This document shows positions 23,464 through 35,888 of a stretch of 64,000 nt of DNA, in pieces. The notes under the pieces are model-generated. The model was not told the DNA's origin. It searched no databases and saw only the letters and a list, made by a program, of their open reading frames with translations. Positions within the stretch are counted from its first letter, which is position 1; every line of letters starts with the position of its first letter. Position numbers and translations under genes: made by a program. Source of the DNA: Nematostella vectensis (taxonomy: Eukaryota; Cnidaria; Anthozoa; Actiniaria; Edwardsiidae); NCBI RefSeq assembly GCF_932526225.1, contig NC_064038.1, forward strand, positions 15,679,575 through 15,743,574, in the 5' to 3' direction.

Positions 23464-24248
23464 CAATGATTGCAATAAAATCGCGCTAGTTAATCGTACT
23501 GTTTGCTATGATTCAAACCCCCTGAGAAATCTCTTATTTCTTGAAGAAATAAGCTCCTACTCAGTGCCTGTAAGGCACGGCTGAATTTTTCAATTTTAAA
23601 AACCAGCATTGATTTTGGTCGCGGGGGCCTAGGTACCATGTATCCTTGACAACACAACAGAGGCGCTGACGTGACGCTCTTCCAGCTATTATTCTTTTAA
23701 CCCTAACCACTTTCAGAAGTTATTGTAGGTCTTTATGTTTTTTTTTATGTATTTCAGAGATACTAAAGCTTGCTTTATGTTTTAACAGTTTGATTGATCC
23801 GTTTGGTTGGACTGAAGTTTGTTATTTTTTATTTTCATTAAAAGATTATAACTTAATTACCAAGTCTCGCCATCGAAAGCGTTTGTTCTAACGTCTTCAT
23901 CACTACCGGGTGGTTAATATTTTAGTTATTGGTTTTAATGACATAAGCATCCATAGAAATTGAATTTAGAAATTAGTCTCTAATTTGGGGGATTGGGGAC
24001 TATTTAACTAATTTTGAAACATTTTATTGAGGAGTTTAATGCGATTATTATTCGCAATTTGATCGTCACTTTTGAAAACTGTGGTGGCTCCTAAAAGAGC
24101 CGTTTGGTTTGTGTCTGTGTTTGATTCCTAAAAAAAAACATTGAACTTTGGAGCTTCTGGTTGAAATGTTGATCTTAGATAGGCCTCTTGTAAAACTGCT
24201 GGTCTGTAACTGGCTCTAAACCACTGGGGCTGAGGTGGATGCTTGGGT
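23464..24248. other. Intergenic sequence, no gene seen
   Basis: No coding signal, RNA gene or inverted repeat was recognised between the right end of the two-gene transposon and the next pseudogene. Confidence 0.5.
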
Positions 24249-27200
24249 CTATAATGTGATCCCCCATTGCTTCAGAAGTGCACTGGCATACTTAAGTTGT
24301 TTTAACAGTGCTAATTCTGTGCTGTCCTCGTTCATGAACTGGGGTGTAGGAGCAGTGAGGTTGTGGTCAAACAAAAACTGCTTTTCCCATGCAACAAGGT
24401 CAGACTGTATGTTTTTTCTCTTTGCAAGGACTTTTGTCTGCATCTGGGCAAGACTGTGGTAATAGCTGTTTTCTAGATGCTGGTCCCTGAGGTTTTGTCT
24501 CTGCAACTGCTTGAGTCTTGCATGCTTTTTGTCAAGAGCACTCACTTCTGTTGTCTTGCCAACAACAATCTCCAGAGCTTTCCCTAGCCTTGATGTCAAC
24601 TCAGTTGAGGAATCTGTTGTTCTTGTGTCTGGTTCTGTTGTAAGTGAAGTTGGTAAAGATGTGGTGGAATTCCCTCATTTGCATGTTTCTCTTCCGGTGG
24701 AGGGAGATCCGGATCAATGCAGACTACTTCATCCCGGGCCAGGGTAATACCAACTACATTTTCATCTTCACTCTCTGTGGCATCCATGATGTCAGCAGTG
24801 GCTATAAGAGGTACTGGTGGTACCTCTTCCGGTAGGGGAAAACCTGCACTGTGACAGATTACTTCATCTGGGGCCAGGGTAATGCTAACAGCATTTTCAT
24901 CTTCTTCACTTGTCTCATCTGAGGCATTCCTTTTGTCAGCAGGAACTGATTCTGGGTCAATTCTTATTCGTAGTGTTGTCCCATCTTCTTGGTCGATTCT
25001 TAGGAGGTGAGTAGGGAGGGGGATGCTGCTAGCTATGTTTCCAGCAATTGTCGAGTCTCTCAGCCTCTTTTTTCAAGTTGCTGGATCGAAAGTGGTGAAG
25101 AGAGGGCCCACAACCATCTTCAACTTTCTTCCACCAAACACCTTCTCCTTCAACTAAGAAGTCACTTATTTCTTGGAGGTGACTTTGCCATGCATGGCTA
25201 TGCCTTTGAATGAGCTCCTCAGGTATGACAGTGTTCTTGGGAGATAGGAGGCAAGTAGCTTACATGGTCTTGCTGTCTAAACACATCATCTCGTTGCAGG
25301 CCTATCTGGCGCTCTGCTTGCAAGCGGATGAAGAGGTTAGGTATTATTTGCCCTTGATGGTAATTCGATGTCTGCTTCGTGATGCGCTTGATACTGTTAA
25401 AGATCCTTTCTTGTTAAAGATCCTTTCTCGTTCTGCATTAGCAGCTTGTCCAGACATTAAGCTCAATGTACTGATAGCATGGGCTGTCAGGTTATGAAAG
25501 TACACTCCATACAGTTTTCTTGAGGTTAGCTTCTTTGTGTCCTTCACAAAATCTATCAACAATATGGAATGGTACCAGGCTTGGTTGCTTTATCTAAGAA
25601 TTGAGGCCGGAGATCTTTGGCTGTCTGCCGCGTAGTGGAGTCTCTGCATCTCGACCAAGGTGTCAATGGCAGCCATGGCTTTCTTGGACATGATATTGGA
25701 CTGGTGTGCCACCCCAGCAGTTTTTATAAGGGCTTCCCTTTGGTCCACACATCTCTTGCTGTCTTTCCCTGCCAGACTGAGTGTGATTGTCTCCTCTATC
25801 AAAGTCTTTTTTTCAGCCATCAGATGGCTTGGAAATTCAGCAAAGAAATTTGCAGTGTGATTGCCAAGATCATGAAGAGGCTCGCATGGTATGACTTCAT
25901 AAGGTTCTAGATTAAGGTTGGTCAGGGATTCTGTTGGGGTATTAAAGAGAAGTGCAGGCACTCTTTGTTTTCCTTTCATTTCTTCAGTGAGTAGTTTCTG
26001 CATCTCTATTTTCGTTTTTCCTTCATAAATGCCCCTTGATGTTAGTTCCCTTTCAAGCTCTTCTTCCAGTGGTTTAGTTTTTTCTGTTTTGATTTAGAGA
26101 GGGAGACGGTCCCCCGAAGAATTTCCTGTTATCTCTTAGTAAGGGATATGGCCTCCAAATTCAGAGTGTAGGCCAAGTCGCTGGTCATGTCACAGTGTAC
26201 TTCACAGGAAGAACAGAAGTCGTTTCCTCCTTTCTGTTGTTCTGTCTCAAAAGCTCGCAATGGAGAGTCTCCCTGACGAAACCTCATGATATCAGTGTAT
26301 GAAATACTGTTGTCATCACACAGCTCTCTGACACATTGGAGCCTTGTCTCCGAATATAATAAAAGCTCATGGCCAGAGCTACCACATTTTGCAATAAAAT
26401 GGAGCTCTGGTTCTTCAACCAGCATTTGCACATTAACCCGTCTTCCATATTTTGCAGCATACTCCTCATCTGTAAGGAACATTGCCTTGTCATAAAGACA
26501 GGTCATAAGGCACACCAGATATCCAGATAACTGTTGAGTTATCTAGCCATACCATCAGATGCCTTGTTCTTTCATGGTTTTTTAGCTTCTCCCTCATATC
26601 TGGGACTGCCATACCATCCACATACTCGTTGATCTGCAAAAGCCTTGTTCTTAGCTGTTCTGCTGTAAGCTCTGCTATTCCTTCATCTGTTGTCCCCCGG
26701 AGAAACTTCTCCTGTTTTTTTTTTTTTTAACATTGACCTTCGGATATTGGCAAGGGGCATTTTTCTTTTTTATTTTCAGATCCTTTGTAAGGATAAGCTT
26801 TTCATACTGAAAAACCAAGAGAATATGCAATTAATTGGAGACATATTGTAGAGACATTGACAATCTAGGTCATGTACTGAAATTGTTTTTGTTTTTATAT
26901 CAATCTGACAATTGACTTTACCACAATTGCCCTGCAAAGAGTTATTTTTAACTGCCTACCTTTCGTGGTACAATCCGTTCTCCTATACTGTACTCCTTTG
27001 TGTGGATTTTCTGCAATAGCTGTGCTTTCAGTGTTTTCTTGTCTGGCTTACAGGGTATGCTGATCTCTCCCCCTTGCCTTCTCCTTTTCCTTCTTCTAAT
27101 TACTGAATCCATGGGGTTTTTGCGTTTGGTACTAAACCGGTCAACATCTACTCTGTTGCTCACTAGCCACTCCTTCACAATCTGTCCGCCGTTAAGTGCA

Positions 27201-28100
27201 ACTTGTCCACTGCTGTCTGTCACATTATACTTCCTAGCTAGAGCACTGTAATTGATAAGATGACCACCCTGGTACGCCTCAACCTCTGCTTTAAGCCCAG
27301 CCTTGTCCCATCCCATCCTCTCAATGTCCCCGGTGTGGTCTTTTTTCTCTTTTTCTTGTTAGGCTTATCCATTCTTTCTCTTGCAGTGTTTGCTGGCTCA
27401 AACGACAACGCTCTACGCCCACGCTCCCATCCTCTTATGGACTGTCCACTTCCATAACATAATTAATTGGTATGTTGTAATAAATATCCCAATAAAACTA
27501 TAGAAAATTGGACTCATTGATTATTTTTTTCACTTCCCATCAAAATTTCTCCCAAAATTTTCTTTCAAATTTAAATAATCGAGCTCACCTCAAAAATGCA
27601 GTCTCTTTCATTTGGTTTTCTACCTTTTTGTTTGACGAAGTGTAAATGCGGCGTCGTTCATTTCTCTTTTCATTTTCAGTTTTGTGTTGCAAGTTTATCC
27701 CTGAAACAGATTACAGGGCACTGGCAAGTGAACACTGGTACTGTTCTTGGAAACTTTCCTCATATTGCTCAAAGAGAGCTCTTGCTACATTTGTAGCATC
27801 CCGTTTTCGTGCTTTTGCAGTAGGGGTTGCATTTCGCAGATGCTCAGCCTCGTTATTAGCGGCAAATATAATATTTTGCTTTGCTTTCCCCTTGAAGAAA
27901 TTTGAGGTGACTGGGAAGTATGACATAACCTCTGTGTATCTGATTGCACAGGCTTTACACTTCTGAAATGAATGTTCCTTTCTTCTATTTTCAGATAAAC
28001 CTTGCCATTTCTCTCTAGAGAAAGTCTCCATAAACTCATATTCATTAGGGGGCTTAGTTTCGAAGTAAGAAAGCTTTCAAACTTTGCATTTTTGTTTAAA
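24249..28100 (-). pseudogene. EPLHD-type cnidarian transposon gene, multi-exon, decayed
   Basis: Minus-strand pieces follow one protein from N to C. A cysteine pair region (REKWQGLSENRRKEHSFQKC) lies at 27.7-28.05 kb and a basic region (RRRKRRRQGG) at 26948-27316, ending in a donor-like AAAG|GTAGGC. Next come a DEGIAELTAEQLRTRLLQIN stretch near 26.65 kb and a zinc-ribbon-like QQKGGNDFCSSCEVHC segment at 26129-26515. VPALLFNTPTESL then EVIPCEPLHDLGNHTANFFA lies at 25590-26003. SRKLYGVYFHNLTAHA then SGQAANAERERIFNKK is at 25344-25562, and a coiled C-terminus (ALLKQWGITL) at 24249-24599. I recognise this order from abundant cnidarian proteins presumed to be transposases; the EPLHD acidic/His motif may be catalytic (inference). 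At least five frame changes or stops disrupt it. Confidence 0.65.
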
Positions 28101-28113
28101 TCGTATGTTCGGA
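28098..28113 (+). repeat. 16-bp arm of a distant inverted repeat
   Basis: AAATCGTATGTTCGGA here is exactly complementary to 30098-30113, 2 kb away. The pair brackets the three-exon LRR gene. This arm lies at the N-terminal edge of the EPLHD-type pseudogene. Confidence 0.7.
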
Positions 28114-28529
28114 GCATGGAGAAATCCCTTTCGGATATCTGCTAATAACTTTTTATACTTCACTTATTACAATTTTGCGCTTTGTCTCTTGCCAAAGCAA
28201 ACATTCCGCTGGCTAAACGTGTGAAAATACGGTCTCACATTTCCAAAAGCCTGTTAGTGCGGTAGAATTTAGCTTTCCAAAGAAAGTCACTTTTTCTTTC
28301 AAAGATTTTTGACAACGATTTTCATGTTAAGATTGACAACTAAAATGATTCACGCCTTTAAATAAAGTTACCAATTTTGCTTTATTCGATCCTCAATACA
28401 ACTATTATCGCATACAAGCCACAGCAATATAGTTTACTGGAATTCACAGTAGTAGCAGTCCTCTAATTATTATTTCATCGACACAGACAGAACGCACAAT
28501 ATTTTTTTAAAACAAGCGGCAAGCAAGGT

Positions 28530-29902
28530 TTATTCCATAAGCTCATTGATGAAGTCGAGAGTGTCCAGCTTATAATCGGGGTCTCCATCTTCGATACATA
28601 GTAGGCCATGAAACTCACGGAAAATTTCTGCGAAGAAATTGTAATTCTTCTGGCTCCAGACGGGCTGCATTTATATTCACTATTTCTTTCAGCTTTTTGC
28701 ATCCGCATAAGCATTCCACTGCTCTTACTGACAATTGCGGGTTATTGCTGATATTTATATTTTCCAATTTTCTAAAAAAATATCTTCGCTTCACCAAACT
28801 CCGTATCTTCTACTTCAGTGCATCGTTCTATGTCCTTTAGTTCTATGTCTCTTAGTTTAGTTGATGCTTTCATGAGTCGTACAGCATCAACTGATGACGG
28901 CGAAATTTGCCCTAGTGCAGAGGTTTCCTCAATGTTCTGTAAAAAAAGTACACACAAACTTAAGATTCCTTCTCAACTTCATTTCTTGAATATCAGAACT
29001 TATAAAAAATACAAGGCAACTACAGTCAACTCCCTCAGAAGCAGACACGTCAGGAACTAAAAACAGTGTTACAAGGGCTGTCAGCTAATGAAAATGAAGA
29101 AAGACATTGTTTGAATGGAAAGGAAGACAAAACCCTGCATTTTGTTAAGTTATCCGCTTACAATTCTTTCACTTAGACGGGAGTTTGCTGTACCTCAATT
29201 TCAGGGTGTCAAACCCCAGGATGTTTCGCTACATTCAAGGAATACATCCGGGCTTGTTTGTATTTACATTTCACCCAGCTTATAAATCAGGCTCACATTA
29301 CTTATATTTACATATTCACATCGTAAACTCAAATGACAACTTCCCGTAATAAAACTCTTTTAGTAAAATAGAACGAGTAAAATATTTCGTTCCCTTCTGA
29401 ACCAATTATTTGTCTCTCAAGTACTTATTGACCTATGAATTTTTTACCTGGAATGGTTTTAACGCGGCTTCAGCAGCGGCGCTGGTCTCAGAGGTTTCCG
29501 GTTGGAAAAACACGCTGGAACTCGAGGCAGCTGTAGACAGCTCTGCAATTTTGATTTTCGAAATAAATAACAAATTGAAAAGGAGGATCAAGACTGGTCA
29601 AGACAGTACAGAAACAGCAGAATCTATACGGCAAGCGACAGAACATTGACTTTGAGAAAGATCATTTTTCTCACCTCGTGTGAAGTTTTCATGCGTTGGT
29701 TTCCAAGCTCCAAATCGACTCGCTGTCGACAGTATATACAAATGCTTCTAGACCAGCCCTTTTTGCCTTTGTCATCTAGCTCCAAGAAAACTTTCTCTAC
29801 TCTGTTCGCCTTTCTCAGGGACCTCTGTTCCACATCTGAAGGCTTACTGCCACACCAAGCCTCGTGGTTTGGGTAGCAACATGCCTGCCTTTTGAACACC
29901 AT
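28530..29902 (-). CDS. Three-exon LRR-containing gene, likely frameshifted
   Basis: Exon 1 (29675-29902) starts MVFKRQACCYPNHEAWCGSK and contains further cysteines (ICIYCRQRV), then a donor GAG|GTGAGA. Exon 2 (29448-29540) reads LSTAASSSSVFFQPETSE to a donor CAG|GTAAAA. Exon 3 (28530-28936) starts after a polypyrimidine acceptor and reads NIEETSALGQISPSSVDAVR, then LRR-like strands (LENINISNNPQLSVRAVECL and LEPEELQFLRRNFP), ending DTLDFINELME. All junctions are phase 0. Inside exon 3 a frame change near 28785 in a T/A-run and another near 28620 interrupt the chain. The C-terminus resembles F-box/LRR proteins. It could be the 3' end of a host gene or a young pseudogene. Exon 1 matches no domain I know. 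Confidence 0.5.
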
Positions 29903-30097
29903 AACAAGCTTTTCTAACTTCTCGGACAAAGTTTGCAACCAAACAGAACTCAGAAACGTTTCTTTAAAGTATATACAATAGATTTTCAAACTATTTTCGA
30001 AGAGATAATGAATAGCTATAGACTTGTCTTAATATATCGAGGAGGAAGCATGTAGAATTCAAAATGGCAACGTGAGCGCTAGGTCGGAAATGTAACT

Positions 30098-30113
30098 TCC
30101 GAACATACGATTT
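30098..30113 (-). repeat. 16-bp arm of a distant inverted repeat
   Basis: TCCGAACATACGATTT, exact complement of 28098-28113. It lies about 200 bp upstream of the start of the LRR gene. Confidence 0.7.
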
Positions 30114-30737
30114 GTACAAAACTCGGGGATAAGTCGTAACAATGCAACCTTTGTTTTATTCTTAATTTAAATGTTTGTCAATCAATGGATAAGATACGGA
30201 AAACACCCGAAGATGTATTTTAGCCAATCAGAGGGCAGGATTTTACTGAAGTTTTTTTAGATACTTCTGCGCATGCGTTGTCGCAGGGTACCGTAGTTCT
30301 TACACGAACCATTACTTAACTAAGAAATCTCTTGCAATTTTCGTCATTTTCTTCATGTATTCAATCAATCTACTGCAACAATGTCCATCCGCCATCTTGC
30401 TTTCATTGTATCTATGGAAACTGACAACCGCTGATCACTTTTTAGCTGAGCCTGCTTCGATCTTTTCCAAAGAAAGAGTGTCAGCTTTTATCGCTTTTGA
30501 AAAAACACCTTAGCTATTAGGAAACTGCAACTCTCAATCATGTTTTAGAAGTTTAATCCCTAAATGATTCAAATCCAAGGTGTAAGTTTGAGAACAACTT
30601 TGAAATACAAATTTCCAGCTTACATTTGTATACTCTGGGTATCCCTCCTTCATTTAGCCTTGGAATTTCGGAGTTTTAATTGCGTCCTGTGTGTCGTCAG
30701 GGCGCCAGAAAAGAGGATGTTTTTTTCACAAACTTGT
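30114..30737. other. Intergenic sequence, no gene seen
   Basis: No recognisable coding or RNA feature. A B-box-like GATTCGAATCC and a T-run lie just beyond, near 30770, inside the next repeat. Confidence 0.5.
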
Positions 30738-31050
30738 AGCGGAGCCAGCGCGGCCGCAGGCAATAACCCAGATTCGAATCCTGGTCACGGCAGCTTTTTC
30801 TACCTTACTGGTTCGTCTATTTTACCATCATTTTAATTTGATAAATGTTTATTAATTGGACTGCGTATCAATGAATGTGTTGAATGAATGCAGTTTTTAG
30901 CGGAGCCAGCGCGGCCGCGGAGCTCCATAGGTATAGAAATATGGTATAACTATGCGACTTGGTTTTTGTGGCCATCGCTCGGGTACTCTGTGTGTCACAA
31001 TCCAGTAAATCGTGCAACTCCCAGGCCCCACTCGGCCCAACTAGAAAGGA
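30738..31050 (+). repeat. Dispersed repeat with AGCGGAGCCAGCGCGG core
   Basis: AGCGGAGCCAGCGCGGCCGC occurs at 30738 and again at about 30899. The second copy continues GGAGCTCCATAGGTATAGAA and runs for about 150 bp in close similarity to 56380-56555, including TGCAACTCCCAGGCCCCACT. It is a dispersed repeat of unknown class. The first copy is followed by GATTCGAATCC and a T5 run, which recalls a pol III B box, but no A box or cloverleaf is convincing. Confidence 0.7.
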
Positions 31051-33238
31051 GTCATCGTGACAAGTGACACGTCAATCACGATGACGTCATGAGGATGTTA
31101 ACTCAATCACCAAACTGGACATAACCGGTTTATAACCAGTCTAACTGGAAATAACATTTTTTTACCACCGGCCCCAAACTTCCGTACTTATGCTTCAAAG
31201 TTAGCAATGCAGTTATACAATTATTGAACACCCAGAGTTGAGCAATTATAGAAAGAATCTTAATTGTTCTCTAAGCAGAGAGGTAATGTTATTCTTTATA
31301 TACTGGTTTTAAATACCTGTCAAGGACTTCTGTGGTTTTCCTCCTGTAAAGCGGATAATAATCCCATGCCCATAATGCATTACTTTGGTGTCTGAAAGAA
31401 AAATAGTTAAAAAAAGAAATGCAGTTATACAATCGTTGACTGCCCAGGAATATTACATCCATTATCATAGTCCATTGACCTATTTGCTGTTATATTTGTT
31501 GAGTAGATGAAAAAAAAAACTGGCTCCTCGATGTCTTTATGCTACACTGAAATTTGCATAGAAAAGAAATATAAAATATGTGAAATTATCATGTGGTTAA
31601 AAGAAATAATGATTATATCCATAATAAGAGTAGATTTACCTGTTCCTTTGTTGTTATAGGAATTGACTAGAAGAAAGAATAGGCTCCCAGATGTCTTTAT
31701 GTAACACTGAAATTCTCATAGAAAATATAAAAAAGTTAAATTATTATGTGATGTAACAGTTACAGTATTTTAAAAAAGCTTACAAAATGTTCAATCACCC
31801 ATTTAAATTTCTTTCCTCCATGTTGAGATAATACTTTACCAATATTGACCTCCTGTGCACGCAAGAGTACCTATGCAGTGTGTAAAAAAGGTTATACATA
31901 CGAAGTGCCATGAACAACAATGAACATAACAAACCACCTGCTAATATTTGTGATCACCTGCTATTGTGTTCTTTGAGGGCACTCTTGTTAAGGAGTGGTT
32001 TGCAGATTTCCTTTAGCTTGCTTGTTGCTTGTCATTTTATTTATCTTTGCTCTACTTGTAGGCTTTGGATTACCAATGTTCAATGGTTCTTGAATTGGTA
32101 CACTTTTCAAGCTCTACATTACCCATTCATCATTATTTACATATGATTGGGGATGTATAAAATCATGTGTTTAACAAAGTTAAAGAAGAAAAGTTTGAAG
32201 TAAAAAGTACAGACTTGCCTGGTTTCAATTGCTGGTCACAGTGTATTGACCTCAATGAAGAGTCGACACTGCATCAACCAGCCCTGCCCTTACAGGCAAA
32301 AGACCGACCCTCAGTAGAGCAGTAAAGAGTGAAAAGAGCTTATAATTATGATTAAAAAAAATAATTCAAGACACTTGTTACACTAGAAAAAGTATTTGAA
32401 TTCAACCATATTCGATGCTGTATGAGCAATAAATACCATGTCCATGTTTGTTTTCAACTTCTTTGCTGAATAAAGTACTTGTAATTTTGGCTTTTGTAAA
32501 AGAAAATGAGATAAAAGAATTGAAAATGGATTGGTCTATATCCCACCTTCCGCTGGCTGCCAGCAGTGGTTATCACTGCCTCAGTAACCATCTAGGTGAT
32601 TACTATTAGCATTCCAGCTTGCTAGCTGCAGTAGATGGCCTGTAGACCATGCAACTGCCAAGTAATACAGTGACTACTATTCACACGCTAGCCTTGCCCA
32701 ACTTGGATAACAAAGGTGGTCTGCTGTGGGCCATTGACTGCAAATAGTGAACTTTGTTTAAGTTTCAACGATTATTATCATCTCATTAACCAGCCAGCTA
32801 CTATGTCCTCCCTTTCCAGGAAGTTGACACTGAGACCAAGCAATAATTAATTGCTCTAAGTCCTGCCAGCTCTGAGCAGTAATCCAGTCTCCATTACCAG
32901 CCCTTTGCCCAAAATGTTAGGAGTTGACTATTCAGAGCAATTTTTCCCATTTTGCTAGCTTCAGTGCATACCTGATCCCCATGCCGGGTCAAGAACTGTG
33001 CAGCAATTCTGACGGACATGTTTGCCACAAGATTACTATCTGCCTTGCTAACCTGCTGGTGTAGTGCTCCAGGCTTTTAGGCCTGACTAACATGAGCACT
33101 GTAACAAAGTTATTGCCTTGTAATCCAGCATTTGCCCTAGCCCAGCTATTGAAGGCCTTCATGGACGATTCTTTCAGGCAAGCAAAAGAGAGATGGCATG
33201 GAAGGGAAAACTAATTTTGTGACCTCACATCTCATTGC
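31051..33238. other. Intergenic sequence with weak local duplications
   Basis: No gene seen. Related segments recur: ATGCAGTTATACAAT near 31208 and 31420, and a CGATGTCTTTATG / AGATGTCTTTATG block near 31530 and 31690 with similar downstream sequence, suggesting an old ~160-bp tandem duplication. Confidence 0.45.
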
Positions 33239-33930
33239 TCATGCCAAGATGAACCTGGTAGCAACTTGACGTGAACATCCCTTTAAATCACTCTTCGTGG
33301 TCATATCCTTCTCCCCACTGCACAAGCTCCAGGGAGGTGTCCCTGTGGTATGCATCTGCAAACTCATGACGGCTCTGGCACTGCTCAGAAAGGCGTTGAA
33401 GTCTCTCCATCTCGAATGCACGGGCCCTGGTTGTTCGAGAGTCCACTGGTCGGAATCTATCCTCATTAATGAGGCAAAATCTGGGTCAGTACCCTGGTCC
33501 CCAGCTGACTTTGCTCGTGACAAAGCAACGAACAATGCTCCTGGATTCTTTGCTTCAAAAGCATACTTACCAGGATGGATAACAACATACCTAAACGGTT
33601 CCCCCTCCCCTACGGTCATACCATGGCATTTGTGGATCGTCATCCCCCATGCCAGTCTCAAGGGAACCTGCACACGTGTGCACCTACATGCACATTCAAT
33701 AGAACGACTCACAGGAACAATAGGTACAACCTACATGCACATTCAATAGAACGACTCACAGGAACAATCGGCACCACTTGTGGGTCATCTGCCACGAATG
33801 CTGGTCAAGTGTAGCCCGTGAACCGGACCATCACATAGTCAGGAAGCGGTGGTGGATCATCTGTTGGTCCGTTGAGATACACGATATCCACAACTCGACC
33901 TACAGCACCATTGAATAGCCCCCATGTAGC
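33239..33930 (-). pseudogene. PIF1-like helicase, C-terminal fragment
   Basis: The minus strand reads GLFNGAVGRVVDIVYLNGP (about 33900), DYVMVRFTGYT, then DDPQVVPIVPVSRSIECAC. After the duplication comes VPLRLAWGMTIHKCHGMTVG and later GALFVALSRAKSAG. These are the late motifs of PIF1/RecD-type superfamily 1B helicases (the TIHKCHGMT motif V and FVALSRAK motif VI). The ATP-binding N-terminal half is absent. A stop follows FTGYT, and a 47-bp tandem duplication (33682-33768) shifts the frame. Such helicases occur as host PIF1 paralogues, in Helitrons and in other cnidarian mobile DNA. With no Rep domain nearby I cannot choose. Not functional as it stands. Confidence 0.75.
33682..33768. repeat. 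47-bp tandem duplication inside the helicase remnant
   Basis: The segment starting ACCTACATGCACATTCAATA is present at 33682 and 33729. The 47-bp period is not a multiple of three, so it changes the helicase frame. Confidence 0.85.
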
Positions 33931-35888
33931 CTTTAGGTGAGGTAGAGACGAGGCAGCAGACCATTTGCTTTGTTGCTATCTGCCTTCTTAGCATGAGTGT
34001 CTTTAGGCACAAAATATTATAAATGTTGAAAGATCTAATCACTAACCTGCACCTTGAAGATCATTCATTAAGTCAAGTATCTCCCACTGTGTTCCAACTG
34101 CAGTTAACTCCTATTTCTTTTAATGTTTCTTTTGCTCCATTGCTGTTCTGTAGCATCGCCTTAATTGATCTTCCACTTATTTTGGATGCTAATATTTGTA
34201 TCAAGAACACAAGATCAGTAATTTTTCATTTTTACCCAGTTATCATTATAACTATGTAAGGAAGGTATTTACCATCAAATAGTCCAGCCTCTGTCTCTAA
34301 GTTATTCCTTGTTAGCCAATCTTTTACATCTTGAACATTCCAATCTAAACATACAAACAATTAGAAATTGAATGCCAAAATTTGTATGGGCTATAATTCT
34401 CGAACATTGGTTTTCTAGATATGGGTATCCAAATATATATCTCTTTTTATACCAATGTTAACTACCTTGGTTTCCTATGATACATCACTTTATTAAGTTA
34501 TAGCATTTTTGGCGCGAAAATAAAACATGTCTCAAAATCAATAAAATCGTGATGCTTTTCTTTTGAAATAAACAGTCCGAATAAATTATATGCAGTGGTA
34601 AAGGGGGGAAGGGGGGAGGGTAGGCCTGAGTGATAATCGAATTTGAATTTGACATACGGGATAATGCACTGTTTTATTAGGTTTAGCTAGTCTATTTTGC
34701 TACAACTTTGTGGTGGTGGAAAATAGTGCATTTATGAAAATGTGTATTTTGACTATTGAGAAAGTAAAACTGTTTGCATTGTTATTAAAGTTGTAGCAAA
34801 AAAACAATACTCAAATCCACATACAATTATAACGATCGGCCCTGAGACAGACATGGTTTTTGTTATACGACAGGGTGGTAACGGGTATTTTCGTGAAACG
34901 AGATTTGGCCATTTTTTTACTGTCGAGAAACGACTATTTAAAAGGCTATTTGTCTGTCCGTGAAACGTGATCCATCCCCCCCCCCCTTTTACCACCCTGA
35001 TACGAGTTACTACTCTCTCCTCACCATCTGGTAAAGAACCCCTCCCCTAAAGTTATCTGCCCTGGGGCTATCGTTAAAAAGTAGACAATCATCGTTAAAA
35101 TGCTCATCGGTGGTCCCGGTTGAAGACCAAAGTGGCGGTCTTGGCAGATTTTAGGAGCTCAGGAGGGGGCTTGATGCCGTCTTCATGATAAGCCCAACAT
35201 CCACATTGGAATCTATGAATAAATATTGAGGACATGGGGGTTAGTAAATATTGCCACGAACGCATTACTGAAAAACCTCCGTAGATAATTTCAATGTTCA
35301 CGGCTGCAAAAAAAACTACATCGAGAAATTGCAGCGTTTTCATGAATGGAACAGATTGACTAGATACAGTAACACCCGCATATAAGAACACATGGATAAA
35401 GAACATCAGGCTGAAATTAGGCAAATAAAGCACCACTGTTATAAGAACAATAAAAAATGTTCTAATAAAATGGGAAGGGTGTCAAAATTACACAAATTAG
35501 CATAAGAACTATACAAGTCATACACCCTTTTTGGTTACTGTTTTGTTTTATTACTGATTACAGTAGGCTATTTGAACATTAGGTTTTTAATTATTGTTCC
35601 ATCAATTTTATATAAATGTCCGAAAACATGATTAAAATTTTTTAGCAACATTTTTATGCTGTACAGCACTAAAAAAATAATTAAGAACATCCTGAGGCTG
35701 ATTTTTCACTAAGCATTCGATAAATAAGAACACAATCTTATTGTTGCCACCAATTTAGATTGGTGGTCTCATTCGAGTGAGAGAAAGATGAAACCGTGAA
35801 AATCTAACACATTGTCTCTGATCGTAATTGAGGACCTAGCTGTCTTATGATTACTAATATAAATATTACATCTGGTTTTGTTACTAAC
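33931..35888. other. Intergenic sequence with G/C tracts, no gene seen
   Basis: No coding region recognised. GGTAAAGGGGGG at about 34596 and the complementary CCCCCC..TTTTACCACC near 34980-34995 bracket roughly 400 bp, which could be a small non-autonomous element. No target duplication was found. Confidence 0.4.

Noticed and set aside
30765..30800. tRNA gene suggested by GATTCGAATCC and a T-run
   Set aside because: No A box at the right distance and no acceptor-stem pairing could be found.
33239..33930. Helitron
   Set aside because: Only late PIF1-like helicase motifs are present; no Rep/HUH domain, TC start or CTRR hairpin end was found nearby.
34594..34996. Small transposon bounded by GGTAAAGGGGGG and its complement
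   Set aside because: The match is dominated by G/C homopolymer and no target duplication is visible.
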